Notes under the pieces: generated by a model
What the model was told of the DNA's origin: nothing
What the model saw: only the letters and a program-made list of their open reading frames with translations
Databases searched by the model: none
Program-made: the position numbers and the translations under genes
Part shown: positions 53,529 through 62,875 of the stretch, piece after piece
Position numbering within the stretch: the first letter of the stretch is position 1
How the letters are laid out: every line of letters starts with the position of its first letter
Assembly: GCF_000764185.1 (NCBI RefSeq)
Contig: NZ_JQEC01000015.1
Location: forward strand, 124,001-188,000
DNA: 64,000 nucleotides
Source of the DNA: Colwellia psychrerythraea
GTDB lineage: Bacteria > Pseudomonadota > Gammaproteobacteria > Enterobacterales > Alteromonadaceae
Direction: 5' to 3'

Positions 53529-55397
53529 ATGACAGCACAAGATGAGCATTCGAACCTTAAGAATAAAAGTGTTAATTGGGCAGATTATTTAAAGTCTGGT
53601 AATCGTATCTTTATCGGCTCTAATGCCGCGGTACCTAATGCATTAATTGATGATTTAATTACCAATAGCCGAGGTCTTCATGATATTGAGACCGTACATA
53701 TTTTAACTATCTCTGAAAATGCTTGGGCCAAGCGTGAGCACAAAGATTTATTTAAAGTAAATAGTTTATTTATTGGCGGTAAAAATATTCGCGAAGCCAT
53801 TGCCGAGGGCCGTGGTGATTATACCCCTTGTTTTATTTCCGATGTGCCACGCTTATTTCATGAAAATATTTTACCCCTCGACGTGGCACTTATTATGGTC
53901 AGTCCGCCTGATGAATATGGTTACTGTTCGTTAGGCGTTAGTGTTGATATCGTTTCTGCCGCGGTAAAAGCCGCCAAATATGTTATTGCGCAAGTAAACC
54001 CGAAAATGCCCCGCACCAATGGCCATAGCTTTGTCCATGTAAATCAAATTCATGCTTGGATAAACGTTGAACAAGACCTACCGCAAGTTATCGCGCCTGA
54101 AGTAGATCGCCGTACTGAACAAATAGGTCAGTACGTTGCCATGTTAATCGAAAATGGCGCTACCCTACAAATTGGTATAGGAAAAATTCCTGAAGCTGTA
54201 TTACGTTATTTAAGCAATCACAAAGACTTAGGCATTCACAGTGAAATGATATCCGATGGTGTGGTTGACTTGATGTTAAAAGGAGTGATTAATAACCGCC
54301 GTAAAACCTATCACAAGGGTAAAGCGGTAGCGACTTTTTGTATTGGTAGTCAAAAGGTTTATGACTTTGTTGACGGTAATCCTCACATTGAATTTTACCC
54401 GTCAGAGCATATTAACTCGCCGGTAAAAATCGCTAAAAATGACAATATGGTTTCTATTAATAGCGCCATTGAAGTCGATTTAACCGGTCAAGTAGTCTCA
54501 GACTCTATCGGTTATCAATTCTACAGCGGTATTGGTGGACAAGTTGATTTTATCCGCGGCGCTTCATTAAGCAAGGGTGGAAAGCCAATTATCGCCCTGC
54601 CCTCAACCACTCGCGATGGTAAAGTATCACGCATAGTTGCCCATATTACTGAAGGCGGCGGCGTAGTCACTTCACGTGGTCATGTTTCATATGTGGTGAC
54701 CGAGTTCGGTATTGCCTCATTGCAAGGTAAAAGTATTCGAGAACGAGCATTGGAACTAATAAAAATTGCTCACCCTAAATTTAGAGATAAATTACTTAGC
54801 GATGTTCGAAAACATTATTGGGTGCCTGAGTACCAAGAAAGCTCGCCTAGCTCAGTGCCTGAATTAGGCACCATAGAAATGAAGCGCTTTAACTTTTCCG
54901 ATATAAATTATATTTTAAGACCGTTAGCGCCAGCTGATGAGCGCAAGTTGCAAGAGTTTTTCTATTCGCATAATAAAGAAACCTTGATGATGCGCTATAA
55001 CCATCACATTACCCAAATGACTAGAGAGAAATCGTGTAACTTAGTGAGTGTTAACCAACACGTAGATCTTGCTTTATGTTTTACTAAAAAAAACTCTTTA
55101 GGCGAAGCGATACAAGCGGTTGCCCGTTATTACTTTATTGAAAGTATGAACAGTGGTGAAGTTGCTTTTGTCATTAAAGAAAGTCTGCGTGGTCGCGGCA
55201 TGGCAAGCACCTTATTAGGTGAAATGATCACCATCGCTAAGATTCGAAAACTTGATAGCTTGGTGGCCTGTGTACGTAGTGATAACGGCTCAATGTTAAA
55301 AGTATTTGAACGTTCCGGTTTTGTGCGCCAGCCCAGTGCTGATTTTGATGAAGTAAGTTTAAAGCTAACATTGAATGAAGAGACTGTAGAGAGTTAA
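53529..55397 (+). CDS. Acetyl-CoA hydrolase/transferase fused to GNAT acetyltransferase
   Basis: 622 residues. Residues 1-430 are the acyl-CoA hydrolase/CoA-transferase fold (RIFIGSNAAVPNALIDDL, LIMVSPPDEYGYCSLG, LQIGIGKIPEAVLRYL, HSEMISDGVVDL, YSGIGGQVDFIRGA with FTEFG-like YVVTEFGIASLQGKS). Residues ~450-620 are a GNAT domain (YILRPLAPADERKLQEFFY, VAFVIKESLRGRGMASTLLGEMI, SMLKVFERSGFVRQP). The fusion is known in proteobacteria and suggests local acetyl-CoA supply or control of a protein or small-molecule acetylation. The HDAC-like gene follows. AAGGA lies 7 bases before the ATG. Confidence 0.9.
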   Translation: MTAQDEHSNLKNKSVNWADYLKSGNRIFIGSNAAVPNALIDDLITNSRGLHDIETVHILTISENAWAKREHKDLFKVNSLFIGGKNIREAIAEGRGDYTPCFISDVPRLFHENILPLDVALIMVSPPDEYGYCSLGVSVDIVSAAVKAAKYVIAQVNPKMPRTNGHSFVHVNQIHAWINVEQDLPQVIAPEVDRRTEQIGQYVAMLIENGATLQIGIGKIPEAVLRYLSNHKDLGIHSEMISDGVVDLMLKGVINNRRKTYHKGKAVATFCIGSQKVYDFVDGNPHIEFYPSEHINSPVKIAKNDNMVSINSAIEVDLTGQVVSDSIGYQFYSGIGGQVDFIRGASLSKGGKPIIALPSTTRDGKVSRIVAHITEGGGVVTSRGHVSYVVTEFGIASLQGKSIRERALELIKIAHPKFRDKLLSDVRKHYWVPEYQESSPSSVPELGTIEMKRFNFSDINYILRPLAPADERKLQEFFYSHNKETLMMRYNHHITQMTREKSCNLVSVNQHVDLALCFTKKNSLGEAIQAVARYYFIESMNSGEVAFVIKESLRGRGMASTLLGEMITIAKIRKLDSLVACVRSDNGSMLKVFERSGFVRQPSADFDEVSLKLTLNEETVES

Positions 55398-55438
55398 TCA
55401 CTATTTGATAGTTAAATTTTAAACGACTTAAATATCCA

Positions 55439-55582
55439 GTGACTGTTCAACTTTAAGCACTATGGTGCAAGTAAAAGGAAACAGCACTGAGTTGATAATT
55501 GACAAAAAATTATCAACTAGTACTTTTGACGCACTTACCAAAGGTAAAAATTGCTTTATAGTGCGACAAGATGAATAGTCAC
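55439..55582. repeat. Structured palindromic element, copy 2
   Basis: Ends GTGACTGTTCA and TGAATAGTCAC pair with one mismatch. GCACTAT/ATAGTGC and GTTGATAATT/AATTATCAAC add nested stems. It shares GGAAA..GCAC.GAGTTGA and AGTACTTT.GACGC with the element at 51.63 kb. Confidence 0.65.
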
Positions 55583-55601
55583 TAACAATGATGAGAAAGT
55601 T

Positions 55602-56567
55602 ATGCCAGTTGGAATTATAGGCCACTATCGCTGTGGCGAACATGACATGGGTGAACATCACCCTGAAAATGGTAAACGTTTAAGTGCTATTTCAGACCAA
55701 TTAATTCGTAGTGGTTTAGATTATGTAGTTCGCCAATTTGACTCTAAACCTATCGATAAAAGTTTATTATCACTAGCACATACACAAGAATATATTGATT
55801 TTGTATTTGATAATGCGCCTACTAAAGTGGATGGCATGGCTGCTGAAAATTTTACAGTTGGTGAAGACGCAGTAATGAATAGTAAAACGCTGACCTCTAT
55901 TTTATATTCTGCTGGCGCTGCTGTTGATGCGGTTGATTTAGTGATGGAAGGCACTTTAGGCTCGGCATTTTGCGCAACTCGGCCTCCTGGGCATCACGCC
56001 GAACATGATAAAGGCATGGGTTTTTGTTTTTTCAATAACGTTGCCATTGCTGCAGCTTACGCTAAACAAAAATACGGTTTAAAACGTGTGGCAATAGTCG
56101 ACTTTGATGTTCACCACGGTAACGGCACTGAAGATATCATAAAAAATATTTTTAAAGCCAGCCCTGAAGATGATAAAGGTTACCTTTTTTGCTCAAGTTA
56201 TCAGTATCCTCTTTATCCTTTTGACATTGAAGAAAGTGATACCCCACCAATTATCAACACACCATTATCGGCCACTGATAAAGGTCCACAATTCCGTGAA
56301 AAACTAACTGAACACTGGTTACCGGCATTACATAAATTCAAACCAGAATTAATTATTATCTCGGCTGGCTTTGATGCCCACATTGAAGATGACATGTCAC
56401 AAGTGAGTTTAACTGAGGCTGATTATCGTTGGGTCACTAACGAGCTTAAAGTCATCGCCAATAAATATAGCAGCGGAAGAATAGTTTCGGTACTTGAGGG
56501 CGGTTATGCACCCAGTGCACTGGGTAGAAGTGTAGTTGCTCATATTAATGGTTTGATTGGGAATTGA
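55602..56567 (+). CDS. Histone-deacetylase-like amidohydrolase
   Basis: 321 residues. HHPENGKRL, RPPGHHAEHDKGMGFCFFNNVAIAA, VDFDVHHGNGTEDI (zinc Asp and His) and ISAGFDAHIEDDMSQ (zinc Asp) show a complete class II HDAC-type active site. Bacterial members deacetylate polyamines, proteins or acetoin-related substrates. It follows the acyl-CoA transferase-GNAT gene, so an acetylation-deacetylation pair is plausible. GAGAAAG precedes the ATG. Confidence 0.9.
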   Translation: MPVGIIGHYRCGEHDMGEHHPENGKRLSAISDQLIRSGLDYVVRQFDSKPIDKSLLSLAHTQEYIDFVFDNAPTKVDGMAAENFTVGEDAVMNSKTLTSILYSAGAAVDAVDLVMEGTLGSAFCATRPPGHHAEHDKGMGFCFFNNVAIAAAYAKQKYGLKRVAIVDFDVHHGNGTEDIIKNIFKASPEDDKGYLFCSSYQYPLYPFDIEESDTPPIINTPLSATDKGPQFREKLTEHWLPALHKFKPELIIISAGFDAHIEDDMSQVSLTEADYRWVTNELKVIANKYSSGRIVSVLEGGYAPSALGRSVVAHINGLIGN

Positions 56568-56656
56568 TTCGCTTGCAACCTAAGTTGTTGACAGTAATAA
56601 AGCCTGTCATCAATGGCTGGCGTGGTTAAGATCATTACCAGTATGAACAAAGGGCT

Positions 56657-57409
56657 TTATAAACTGAGTAGTGCTTTCAATTTTACGGTATTACGGCGAG
56701 ATATTTCTATCGTTTTTCCATCGGTCATAGTGAGATCATAACCATCATTTAGTGTTTCAACAATCGTAACGACCGATTGTAAGTTAATAATAAACTGCCT
56801 ATTAACACGAAAAAATAATTGTTTGGGTAATCGAATTTCGACATGATTAAGTGTTTTTTTAACAAACACTTTTTTCTGTTCAAAATAAACTTGAACATAG
56901 TTTTTACAACTCTCAATATAATCAATATTAACAATTTCGATTAAATGGCATTGATCATTATCTTTGACAAAAATACGACTGTTTAACGCTAATATTGGCT
57001 CGTTAATTTGTTTGTTATCTTGCTCATATTCACCACTCACTTCAGCTTTATCTTGCCTTAAGTTTTGATTACTCAGTTTTTCAATCGCTTTAGCCAGACG
57101 CTCTTTACTGATAGGTTTAAGTAAATAGTCGACGGAATTATGCTCAAAAGCTTGTACCGCATATTCAGCATACGCGGTGGTAAAAATAATTTTTGCTTGG
57201 TAATTCATCTTTGCTAAAAGCTCAAAGCCATTTTGTTCCGGCATATGTATATCGAGGAAAATAACCTCAGGTTGGTGCTGTTTAATAAGTACCAATGCCG
57301 AGCTAACATCTTCTGCCGCCCCGGCAACCTCTATTTCTTTAAATTCAGATAACATCCTCACTAAGCCATTTCGGGCAAGTCTAGAGTCTTCAACAACAAT
57401 GGCATTCAT
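56657..57409 (-). CDS. LytTR-family response regulator (second system)
   Basis: 250 residues. Receiver Asp in EVIFLDIHMPEQNGFEL, Lys in YLLKPISKERL, a Gln/Asn-rich linker, then LytTR: LIEIVNIDYIESCKNYVQVYF and LFFRVNRQFIINLQSV. The ATG overlaps the kinase stop by 4 bases (ATGA). Last gene of a three-gene operon with the kinase and a serine hydrolase. Confidence 0.9.
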   Translation of the reverse strand: MNAIVVEDSRLARNGLVRMLSEFKEIEVAGAAEDVSSALVLIKQHQPEVIFLDIHMPEQNGFELLAKMNYQAKIIFTTAYAEYAVQAFEHNSVDYLLKPISKERLAKAIEKLSNQNLRQDKAEVSGEYEQDNKQINEPILALNSRIFVKDNDQCHLIEIVNIDYIESCKNYVQVYFEQKKVFVKKTLNHVEIRLPKQLFFRVNRQFIINLQSVVTIVETLNDGYDLTMTDGKTIEISRRNTVKLKALLSL

Positions 57410-58506
57410 AATGATTTTTCCATGGGTATTGTAAGGGTGGCAGTAAAGTTATTCTCTAATGGCGTTACTGATAATTGGGCAAGCTCGCCATAAAGTAAAT
57501 TTAAGCGTTGCTTGATATTTTTTAAACCAGTGCCAGTGCCTTGAATAGGCATCGACACTGAACTGGCTACAGGGTTACAGACTTCAATCAATAATACTTC
57601 ATCTTTATTGATAATATTTACGCTTAACCGCGCTTTAGTTTTACTGTTTTCAATGCCATGTTTAATGGCATTTTCTACCAATATTTGTAAAGCCATTGGT
57701 GGAATTAAGCATTGCTGACAAGATGATGAAAAGTGAAGCTGAAAGTCCAATTTATCACCGAGTTGTAAGCGCACAATATCAATATAACGGTCGATAATCG
57801 ATAATTCTTCTTCAATGCCAACTTTATCTTGTTTACTACTGGTTAAAGAGTATCGCAATATTTCGGAAAAAGCGGTGATCATCTCATCTGCATGTGCGGC
57901 ATTTTCATAAATCATAAAACGAATATTGTTTAGACTATTAAAAAGAAAATGCGGATTAAGCTGGTTGGTTAAACTCGCTAATTTGGCTTCTTTTAAGCTA
58001 TTTTCTAAACGTAAACTTTTTATTTCAGACTCTTTGACCTGACGACTGGTAGTTACGGCAATATAGATAAAGGCCCAAATGCTAATAAATAATAGGCTTA
58101 TTACACTGTTATAAAAAATAAAAGCAGCCAAGCGACCAATTAAGGTTCTATTCTCTTTTGCTAAAACTTCAGCGCCTAAAAATTCTGTCCAAAAAAACGG
58201 ACATATTATAGCTAAAGTAAATAGCGACATCATAATAGCTAATACTAGCGATATCACTAGGGTTAAAGGAATGATCTTGCTCATACTAAAGCGTTGCCAA
58301 GATCGTGTTTTATAATAATACCGATAAATAAGTACTGAAATTGTATAAAGAGGAAGCCAGGCAACTTGGATCACAGTATTTAAAAGAAAATACTGCTCAA
58401 CTAAAATAAAGAGAATTAGCTGTGCTACCGTCATCACAGCTAATAATGAACCATGATATAGCCAAAATTGTTTATTTTTTGGAAAGAAGTGATTAATATT
58501 ATTCAA
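57406..58506 (-). CDS. LytS-type membrane sensor histidine kinase (second system)
   Basis: 366 residues with a TTG start at 58506. About five membrane helices occupy residues 12-155, then a coiled segment and the phospho-acceptor QLNPHFLFNSLNNIRFMI. The ATPase N box is LVENAIKHGIENS and the G box GTGTGLKNIKQRL. The gene sits 16 bases after the serine hydrolase stop and is co-transcribed. Confidence 0.88.
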   Translation of the reverse strand: MNNINHFFPKNKQFWLYHGSLLAVMTVAQLILFILVEQYFLLNTVIQVAWLPLYTISVLIYRYYYKTRSWQRFSMSKIIPLTLVISLVLAIMMSLFTLAIICPFFWTEFLGAEVLAKENRTLIGRLAAFIFYNSVISLLFISIWAFIYIAVTTSRQVKESEIKSLRLENSLKEAKLASLTNQLNPHFLFNSLNNIRFMIYENAAHADEMITAFSEILRYSLTSSKQDKVGIEEELSIIDRYIDIVRLQLGDKLDFQLHFSSSCQQCLIPPMALQILVENAIKHGIENSKTKARLSVNIINKDEVLLIEVCNPVASSVSMPIQGTGTGLKNIKQRLNLLYGELAQLSVTPLENNFTATLTIPMEKSL

Positions 58507-58522
58507 AAGTAATAGGTCTTAT

Positions 58523-60421
58523 TTATATGTGATACAAAAGCCAAATACGAAAAGCAATCATACCGTAACTTGCTAATAAAAAAACATTTAACAAATGTAT
58601 TCCGCAGATAGAAAAGCTTAGCCAATATCCTTTTGATTTTTCGTTGCCACGTTTAAGTTGCCAAAGACGAAATAAGCTCATGATAGTGATGAGTGGATAA
58701 CACAGGCTCAACGCTAAAATAGTTAATGAAAGTGGTGATATTTTACTTATCGCCACTAAATTACCAGCCGAATCTACCAAAACAAGTGAGAATACATAAA
58801 TAACAAAACAGGCACTGGTTAAGGTTGGCCATAATCGGCTGGTTATTTGCTGTGACGTTAATGTTTTTCGATAGGCATTAAGTGGCAACCAAAATAAGGC
58901 AAATAATAACGTGCCACTCGTTAATATAGTAACGATGATGAGCAACAGTATTTTACTCCAAACCCATCCCTTAGATACGGGTACATATAAATGCATACCT
59001 AACTGTATTGCTTCACCGACAATAGGGTCATTAACGAGCGTAATTGACGGTAAACCGTTACTAGGGTTAGTTAATAAATTTTCACTGATAGCGTACGGTG
59101 AGCTTGACCGACTTCCAAGGAGAGGTGCAAAGTGAAAACCTTTTTCATCGTGAGAAAAAATCATAAGATTCAATAGATCATTGAAAGCCTCTTGTAGGTT
59201 ATTTTGAGGATTTATTTTTTTATAATAACCATTTATTTTTTTGAATGCGCTGGGTAGATCTGTTGGTATCGCTTTATATGGTTCAATACCCCTTAAAATA
59301 TACGCCTTGATAAGTTTTACTATTTTATACATAGCAGCTCCGCCACCCGAACTCATTACAACATAGCCACTGTTTAATGCAGGCACATAAGCCAAACTTG
59401 CCATTGCTCCCTCAATAGAACCATCGTGACCATGAAAAGCGGTATTATACTCGCCAAAACCGCTACTATAATTGGTTAAGCCATACCCTGCCGTTATTCC
59501 TTGAGCTGAGCCTAAGGTGGTTGTTGGTATTTGCATACGTTGCAACGAATCAGAGCTAATTAAGTTTTCACCTAAAAACTCTCCTTGCTGAATAAAAAAC
59601 TGTAAGAGGTTCGCCATTTCAGCAGGTGATGCATTCATAGCTCCCTCAGAGCGATAGATAATAGGCTGATAATCTTGTGCTTCACCATTAATATAGGTAG
59701 TGGTTAATACCTTGTTGGTAGTCGGCTTAAAATAAGTACTGTTAGCCATGCCAAGTGGCAAAAAGAAATTTGTCGTGATGTAATCTTCATACAACATGCC
59801 GGTAGTTTTTTCGACTATATAACTTGCAACAGCCGCACCGATATTGCTATAAGCCTGCCTTGTACCCGCTGGCCAACGAGATTTTCTATTTTGTGGGTAT
59901 TGCATTAAGGCTTCTTTCAACGCAATAGGTGGTGTTGGTGTATGTGCAAATTCAGCCAACGTCATTTCGCCCCAACCTGAGGTATGCTCCAATAAGTGCA
60001 CTAACAAAACTGGGTTTGTTGCTTGCCATTTATTTTCAAATGCGATCTCAGGTGCTAAATCGCGCACTTTATCATTGAGGTTTAACTTGCCTTCTTCTAC
60101 TAATTTAAGCACTGATAACCCAATAAACATTTTTGAAATAGAACCAATGCGAAATAGTGAGTGTTCGTCTACCGCAGTATTTTCGGCTAGGTTAGCTTTT
60201 CCTAAGCTAGTGATCCAAACAGGTTCGCCGCTATCAATAAGTACAACGCCTAAAGCGGGTATATTCGCCGACTTTTGAATGTTTTTTATTTCTTGTTGTA
60301 ATTGTGACAACGTTTTCTTAGTATTTTCAGCATTAACTGAAAATGACAAAAAAAATAAATTTATCAGTAAAAACATTGCCCTGATGTAATTTATAAATAA
60401 TGACTTATTTTTATTTTGCAT
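58523..60421 (-). CDS. Membrane-anchored serine hydrolase (beta-lactamase/transpeptidase-like)
   Basis: 632 residues. Signal peptide, then the penicillin-binding fold of class C type: SxxK in FRIGSISKMFIGL, YxN in YSNIGAAVAS, and HGHDGSIEG in place of KTG. The C-terminal ~150 residues hold about four membrane helices (VWSKILLLIIVTILTSGTLLF and others). Relatives include D-aminopeptidases, esterases and sensor-like PBPs such as BlaR1-type pairings. First gene of the operon with LytS/LytTR, which may mean it is part of the signal input. Confidence 0.85.
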   Translation of the reverse strand: MQNKNKSLFINYIRAMFLLINLFFLSFSVNAENTKKTLSQLQQEIKNIQKSANIPALGVVLIDSGEPVWITSLGKANLAENTAVDEHSLFRIGSISKMFIGLSVLKLVEEGKLNLNDKVRDLAPEIAFENKWQATNPVLLVHLLEHTSGWGEMTLAEFAHTPTPPIALKEALMQYPQNRKSRWPAGTRQAYSNIGAAVASYIVEKTTGMLYEDYITTNFFLPLGMANSTYFKPTTNKVLTTTYINGEAQDYQPIIYRSEGAMNASPAEMANLLQFFIQQGEFLGENLISSDSLQRMQIPTTTLGSAQGITAGYGLTNYSSGFGEYNTAFHGHDGSIEGAMASLAYVPALNSGYVVMSSGGGAAMYKIVKLIKAYILRGIEPYKAIPTDLPSAFKKINGYYKKINPQNNLQEAFNDLLNLMIFSHDEKGFHFAPLLGSRSSSPYAISENLLTNPSNGLPSITLVNDPIVGEAIQLGMHLYVPVSKGWVWSKILLLIIVTILTSGTLLFALFWLPLNAYRKTLTSQQITSRLWPTLTSACFVIYVFSLVLVDSAGNLVAISKISPLSLTILALSLCYPLITIMSLFRLWQLKRGNEKSKGYWLSFSICGIHLLNVFLLASYGMIAFRIWLLYHI

Positions 60422-60570
60422 GTGTTACTACCCTTATTAAATACTTTTAAGCGATTCATTGACGTCACTCTAATACGAAATCCGTCGTCGTAGGTAATTA
60501 GGTGCTAAGTGGCAAAATAAGTGGATAAGCGGTAGTTATGGCCGGCTCTTGAATAAATGACTGAATAATT

Positions 60571-60604
60571 AAAAAGCCAGTAAGTAGTTACTTACTGGCT
60601 TTTT
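60571..60604. terminator. Rho-independent terminator after the beta-barrel gene
   Basis: A 16-bp stem AAAAAGCCAGTAAGTA with its complement and almost no loop (about 14 bp paired in practice), T and A tracts on both sides. It ends the minus-strand RND operon. Confidence 0.85.
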
Positions 60605-60657
60605 ATTTTACACTCATTTCTTGATATAAATAGGTAAGTAAAATGTACGTATTTTAC

Positions 60658-61926
60658 TTAGAAATACCAAGCTAAAGAGAATTGTGCATGGTCATCATTA
60701 CTTAAGGTATAAAGTAAGTCATTTTTATCGTTACTTTGTAGCAATCTGACATCAAAACTGGCAATAAGGTTATCACCAAAACGGCGGTTGGCTTCAATGA
60801 GGAAACTAAAAGCATTGTGGTCTAAATCACTACCAAACCCCATTAAAAACTCGCTACTTTGCATATCATTAAAGGCCAATCTCGCACCGACAAATAAATC
60901 ATTTTGCATTAATGAACCTTGCGCGCCAAGTGCGACTTCACCGCGAGAATCCCAACTGTGCTCCATCAACAAACCTAAGTCGACATTCGATTCAAACACC
61001 CCAATAAAGCTGTATTCAAACCCCGCTTGTGTTGCCCAAAAATCATCAAGTGTAGTTCTACGATGTATGCCTTCAAACTTCCATAACCAGTCACCTAAGG
61101 TAGCTTGCACATCCACACCTAGCTGGTCCATTTGACTGTAGTACTGTTGCAAAGAAGGCTGTGAGGTATTGAGTGACGATGGACTTAAATAAGCTTCTCG
61201 GTTAGTGCCGTGAAACCAATATGCCCCTAGATCAAAGTCGCCAACGCTATGTGCCCAGCGCAAGGCTAAATCAAGATGCTGCTGGCCCGCAGAAGATTCA
61301 TAACTGACATTATCCTCATCAACAACAAAAGGCCCGCGTAAACGCCCGTCTTCACCAGCATAGGTTCTTTCGCGAAAACCTGGCAGTAAAAACACATCAA
61401 CAATGCCCCAATCATTGACCACTGATAAGTTGATCATTTGTTGGCCGAGCTTGTCTTCACCGTCAAAGTCTTCCACACCATCGGTTTGGTTAATGACATC
61501 AACCAGATGTTGAAACTCAGTCACGCCCCAAAACTCTTTACGAATACCAACACGCAGCTCCCAGTCATCACTGGCGTGCACATAAGCCAGTTCGCGAATA
61601 TCGCCATGAGTACGCTGCGAGTCTTGGCTATCAAGACGATAAAAAGGCGTAAAAATCACACTGTCGTCGCCACCATTCCACTGCCAGTAAAGCTCAGGCT
61701 CTACGGATAGTGATGTTTGGCTATGACTTAACTGCTGAGGGTCCAGCGCTTCTTTAAAAAAGTAACGCTGCTCCACGGCAATATTGCCCGAGGCTTCAAA
61801 TTCAAGATCACTTGCTACTTCATTGGCAGATAGTGGCACACTCAGCAGTAAGCTTGCGCTTACTGCTAGCGCCGTTACTGACAACTTTACAGTTTTAGTT
61901 AACGATTTTTTTATCGAAAAGGACAT
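60658..61926 (-). CDS. Outer-membrane beta-barrel (DUF1302-like) of the RND operon
   Basis: 422 residues, signal peptide ending LSVPLSANEV, then repeated amphipathic strands (GNIAVEQRYFF, AYVHASDDWELRVGIRKEF, GAYWFHG) ending FSLAWYF. It resembles DUF1302/alginate-export-type porins. It starts 4 bases after the LolA-like gene with no ribosome site, so coupled translation is likely. Possibly the outer-membrane receiver of material moved by the RND protein and LolA-like chaperone. Confidence 0.75.
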   Translation of the reverse strand: MSFSIKKSLTKTVKLSVTALAVSASLLLSVPLSANEVASDLEFEASGNIAVEQRYFFKEALDPQQLSHSQTSLSVEPELYWQWNGGDDSVIFTPFYRLDSQDSQRTHGDIRELAYVHASDDWELRVGIRKEFWGVTEFQHLVDVINQTDGVEDFDGEDKLGQQMINLSVVNDWGIVDVFLLPGFRERTYAGEDGRLRGPFVVDEDNVSYESSAGQQHLDLALRWAHSVGDFDLGAYWFHGTNREAYLSPSSLNTSQPSLQQYYSQMDQLGVDVQATLGDWLWKFEGIHRRTTLDDFWATQAGFEYSFIGVFESNVDLGLLMEHSWDSRGEVALGAQGSLMQNDLFVGARLAFNDMQSSEFLMGFGSDLDHNAFSFLIEANRRFGDNLIASFDVRLLQSNDKNDLLYTLSNDDHAQFSLAWYF

Positions 61927-61930
61927 CAGC

Positions 61931-62731
61931 TTAGCGTGCTCGTTTTAATGAATTACGGTTAAAGTCGCTGTCAGTTAAACCTGTTTTAAAGTTGTAGTTA
62001 CTCCACTTCAATTCAGTGCTTTTACCATTTTGATGGTTGATCATTTCTTGTTTATCCGCGCGCCAGTGTTTAGCTAAATACTGCTTATAATCACTAAAGG
62101 TTAACGTTTTAAGTAATGAGTCTTTACGGTCATAAAAGTCAATTTTATGTACGCGATACTCTAACGTATCAAGCCAGACAATACGGCGGGTGTAACCTGA
62201 GTTTTCATCTACAGGGTATTGCTCAACTTTAAAGTTGGTTAAGCCATTAACTTCTTCTACGCCTAAGTATTTATAACTGTATTTTTCTACTTCGAATGAA
62301 CTCAAATCTTCAAAAGCGAACTCAGAGCCCATAAATGGTCCTGATTTATTACGTGATGAAATACGTTTCACCCGCTTTAGCGCCGGTAAAAACAACCACT
62401 GATCGTCAGCATCAACGGGATGAGAAAAGCTTAAAAAGGCAGTGCCCTTAACATCACGCGGTTTGTTGAAAATAGTTAAACTTTTATCACCATCATTCTC
62501 AACTTCCAGCGATTTCATTTTAATTTCACGAATACTTTCTTGCCCTTGCTGGTTACGTAATAACATCAACATATCAGCAGTACTGTCTTGCCAGCCAAGG
62601 TCGCGTTTTTTAGCTTCTATTGAGATATCTAAGCCTTTTTGTTCTTCTGCGCTTAAGGCAAAAACAGCATTTGAGGCAAGGGTTAAACTTAGCGCAGAGA
62701 TAGCACTTATTAATATTTTCTTAGTTAACAT
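61931..62731 (-). CDS. Outer-membrane lipoprotein-sorting (LolA-like, PF17131-type) protein
   Basis: 266 residues with a signal peptide (ALSLTLASNAVFA). The body follows the LolA-like fold of RND-associated proteins: TADMLMLLRNQQGQESIREI, DVKGTAFLSFSHP, DDQWLFLPALKRVKRISSRNKSGPFMGSEF, then YRVHKIDFYDRKDSLLKTL. These proteins carry lipids or hydrophobic cargo through the periplasm. AAGGA precedes the ATG. It lies between the RND gene and the barrel gene. Confidence 0.85.
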   Translation of the reverse strand: MLTKKILISAISALSLTLASNAVFALSAEEQKGLDISIEAKKRDLGWQDSTADMLMLLRNQQGQESIREIKMKSLEVENDGDKSLTIFNKPRDVKGTAFLSFSHPVDADDQWLFLPALKRVKRISSRNKSGPFMGSEFAFEDLSSFEVEKYSYKYLGVEEVNGLTNFKVEQYPVDENSGYTRRIVWLDTLEYRVHKIDFYDRKDSLLKTLTFSDYKQYLAKHWRADKQEMINHQNGKSTELKWSNYNFKTGLTDSDFNRNSLKRAR

Positions 62732-62775
62732 ATAAAATCCTTATAAAACTCTTATCAATATTTATAAACTTACTT

Positions 62776-62851
62776 AGTAAACTCATCAGCCTTACATAGC
62801 TGATAAGTTTACTGGTTATCTAATAAGTACCTACTTGTTAGATACTTATTA
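62776..62851 (-). promoter_or_regulatory. Two hairpins between the RND and LolA-like genes
   Basis: AGTAAACTCATCAGC pairs with GCTGATAAGTTTACT at 62776-62813 (one mismatch) and TAATAAGTA with TACTTATTA at 62821-62851. They lie in the 145-base gap of an operon and could lower or process downstream mRNA. Confidence 0.55.
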
Positions 62852-62875
62852 CCTATTTATTCGAGAATGGCGTAA

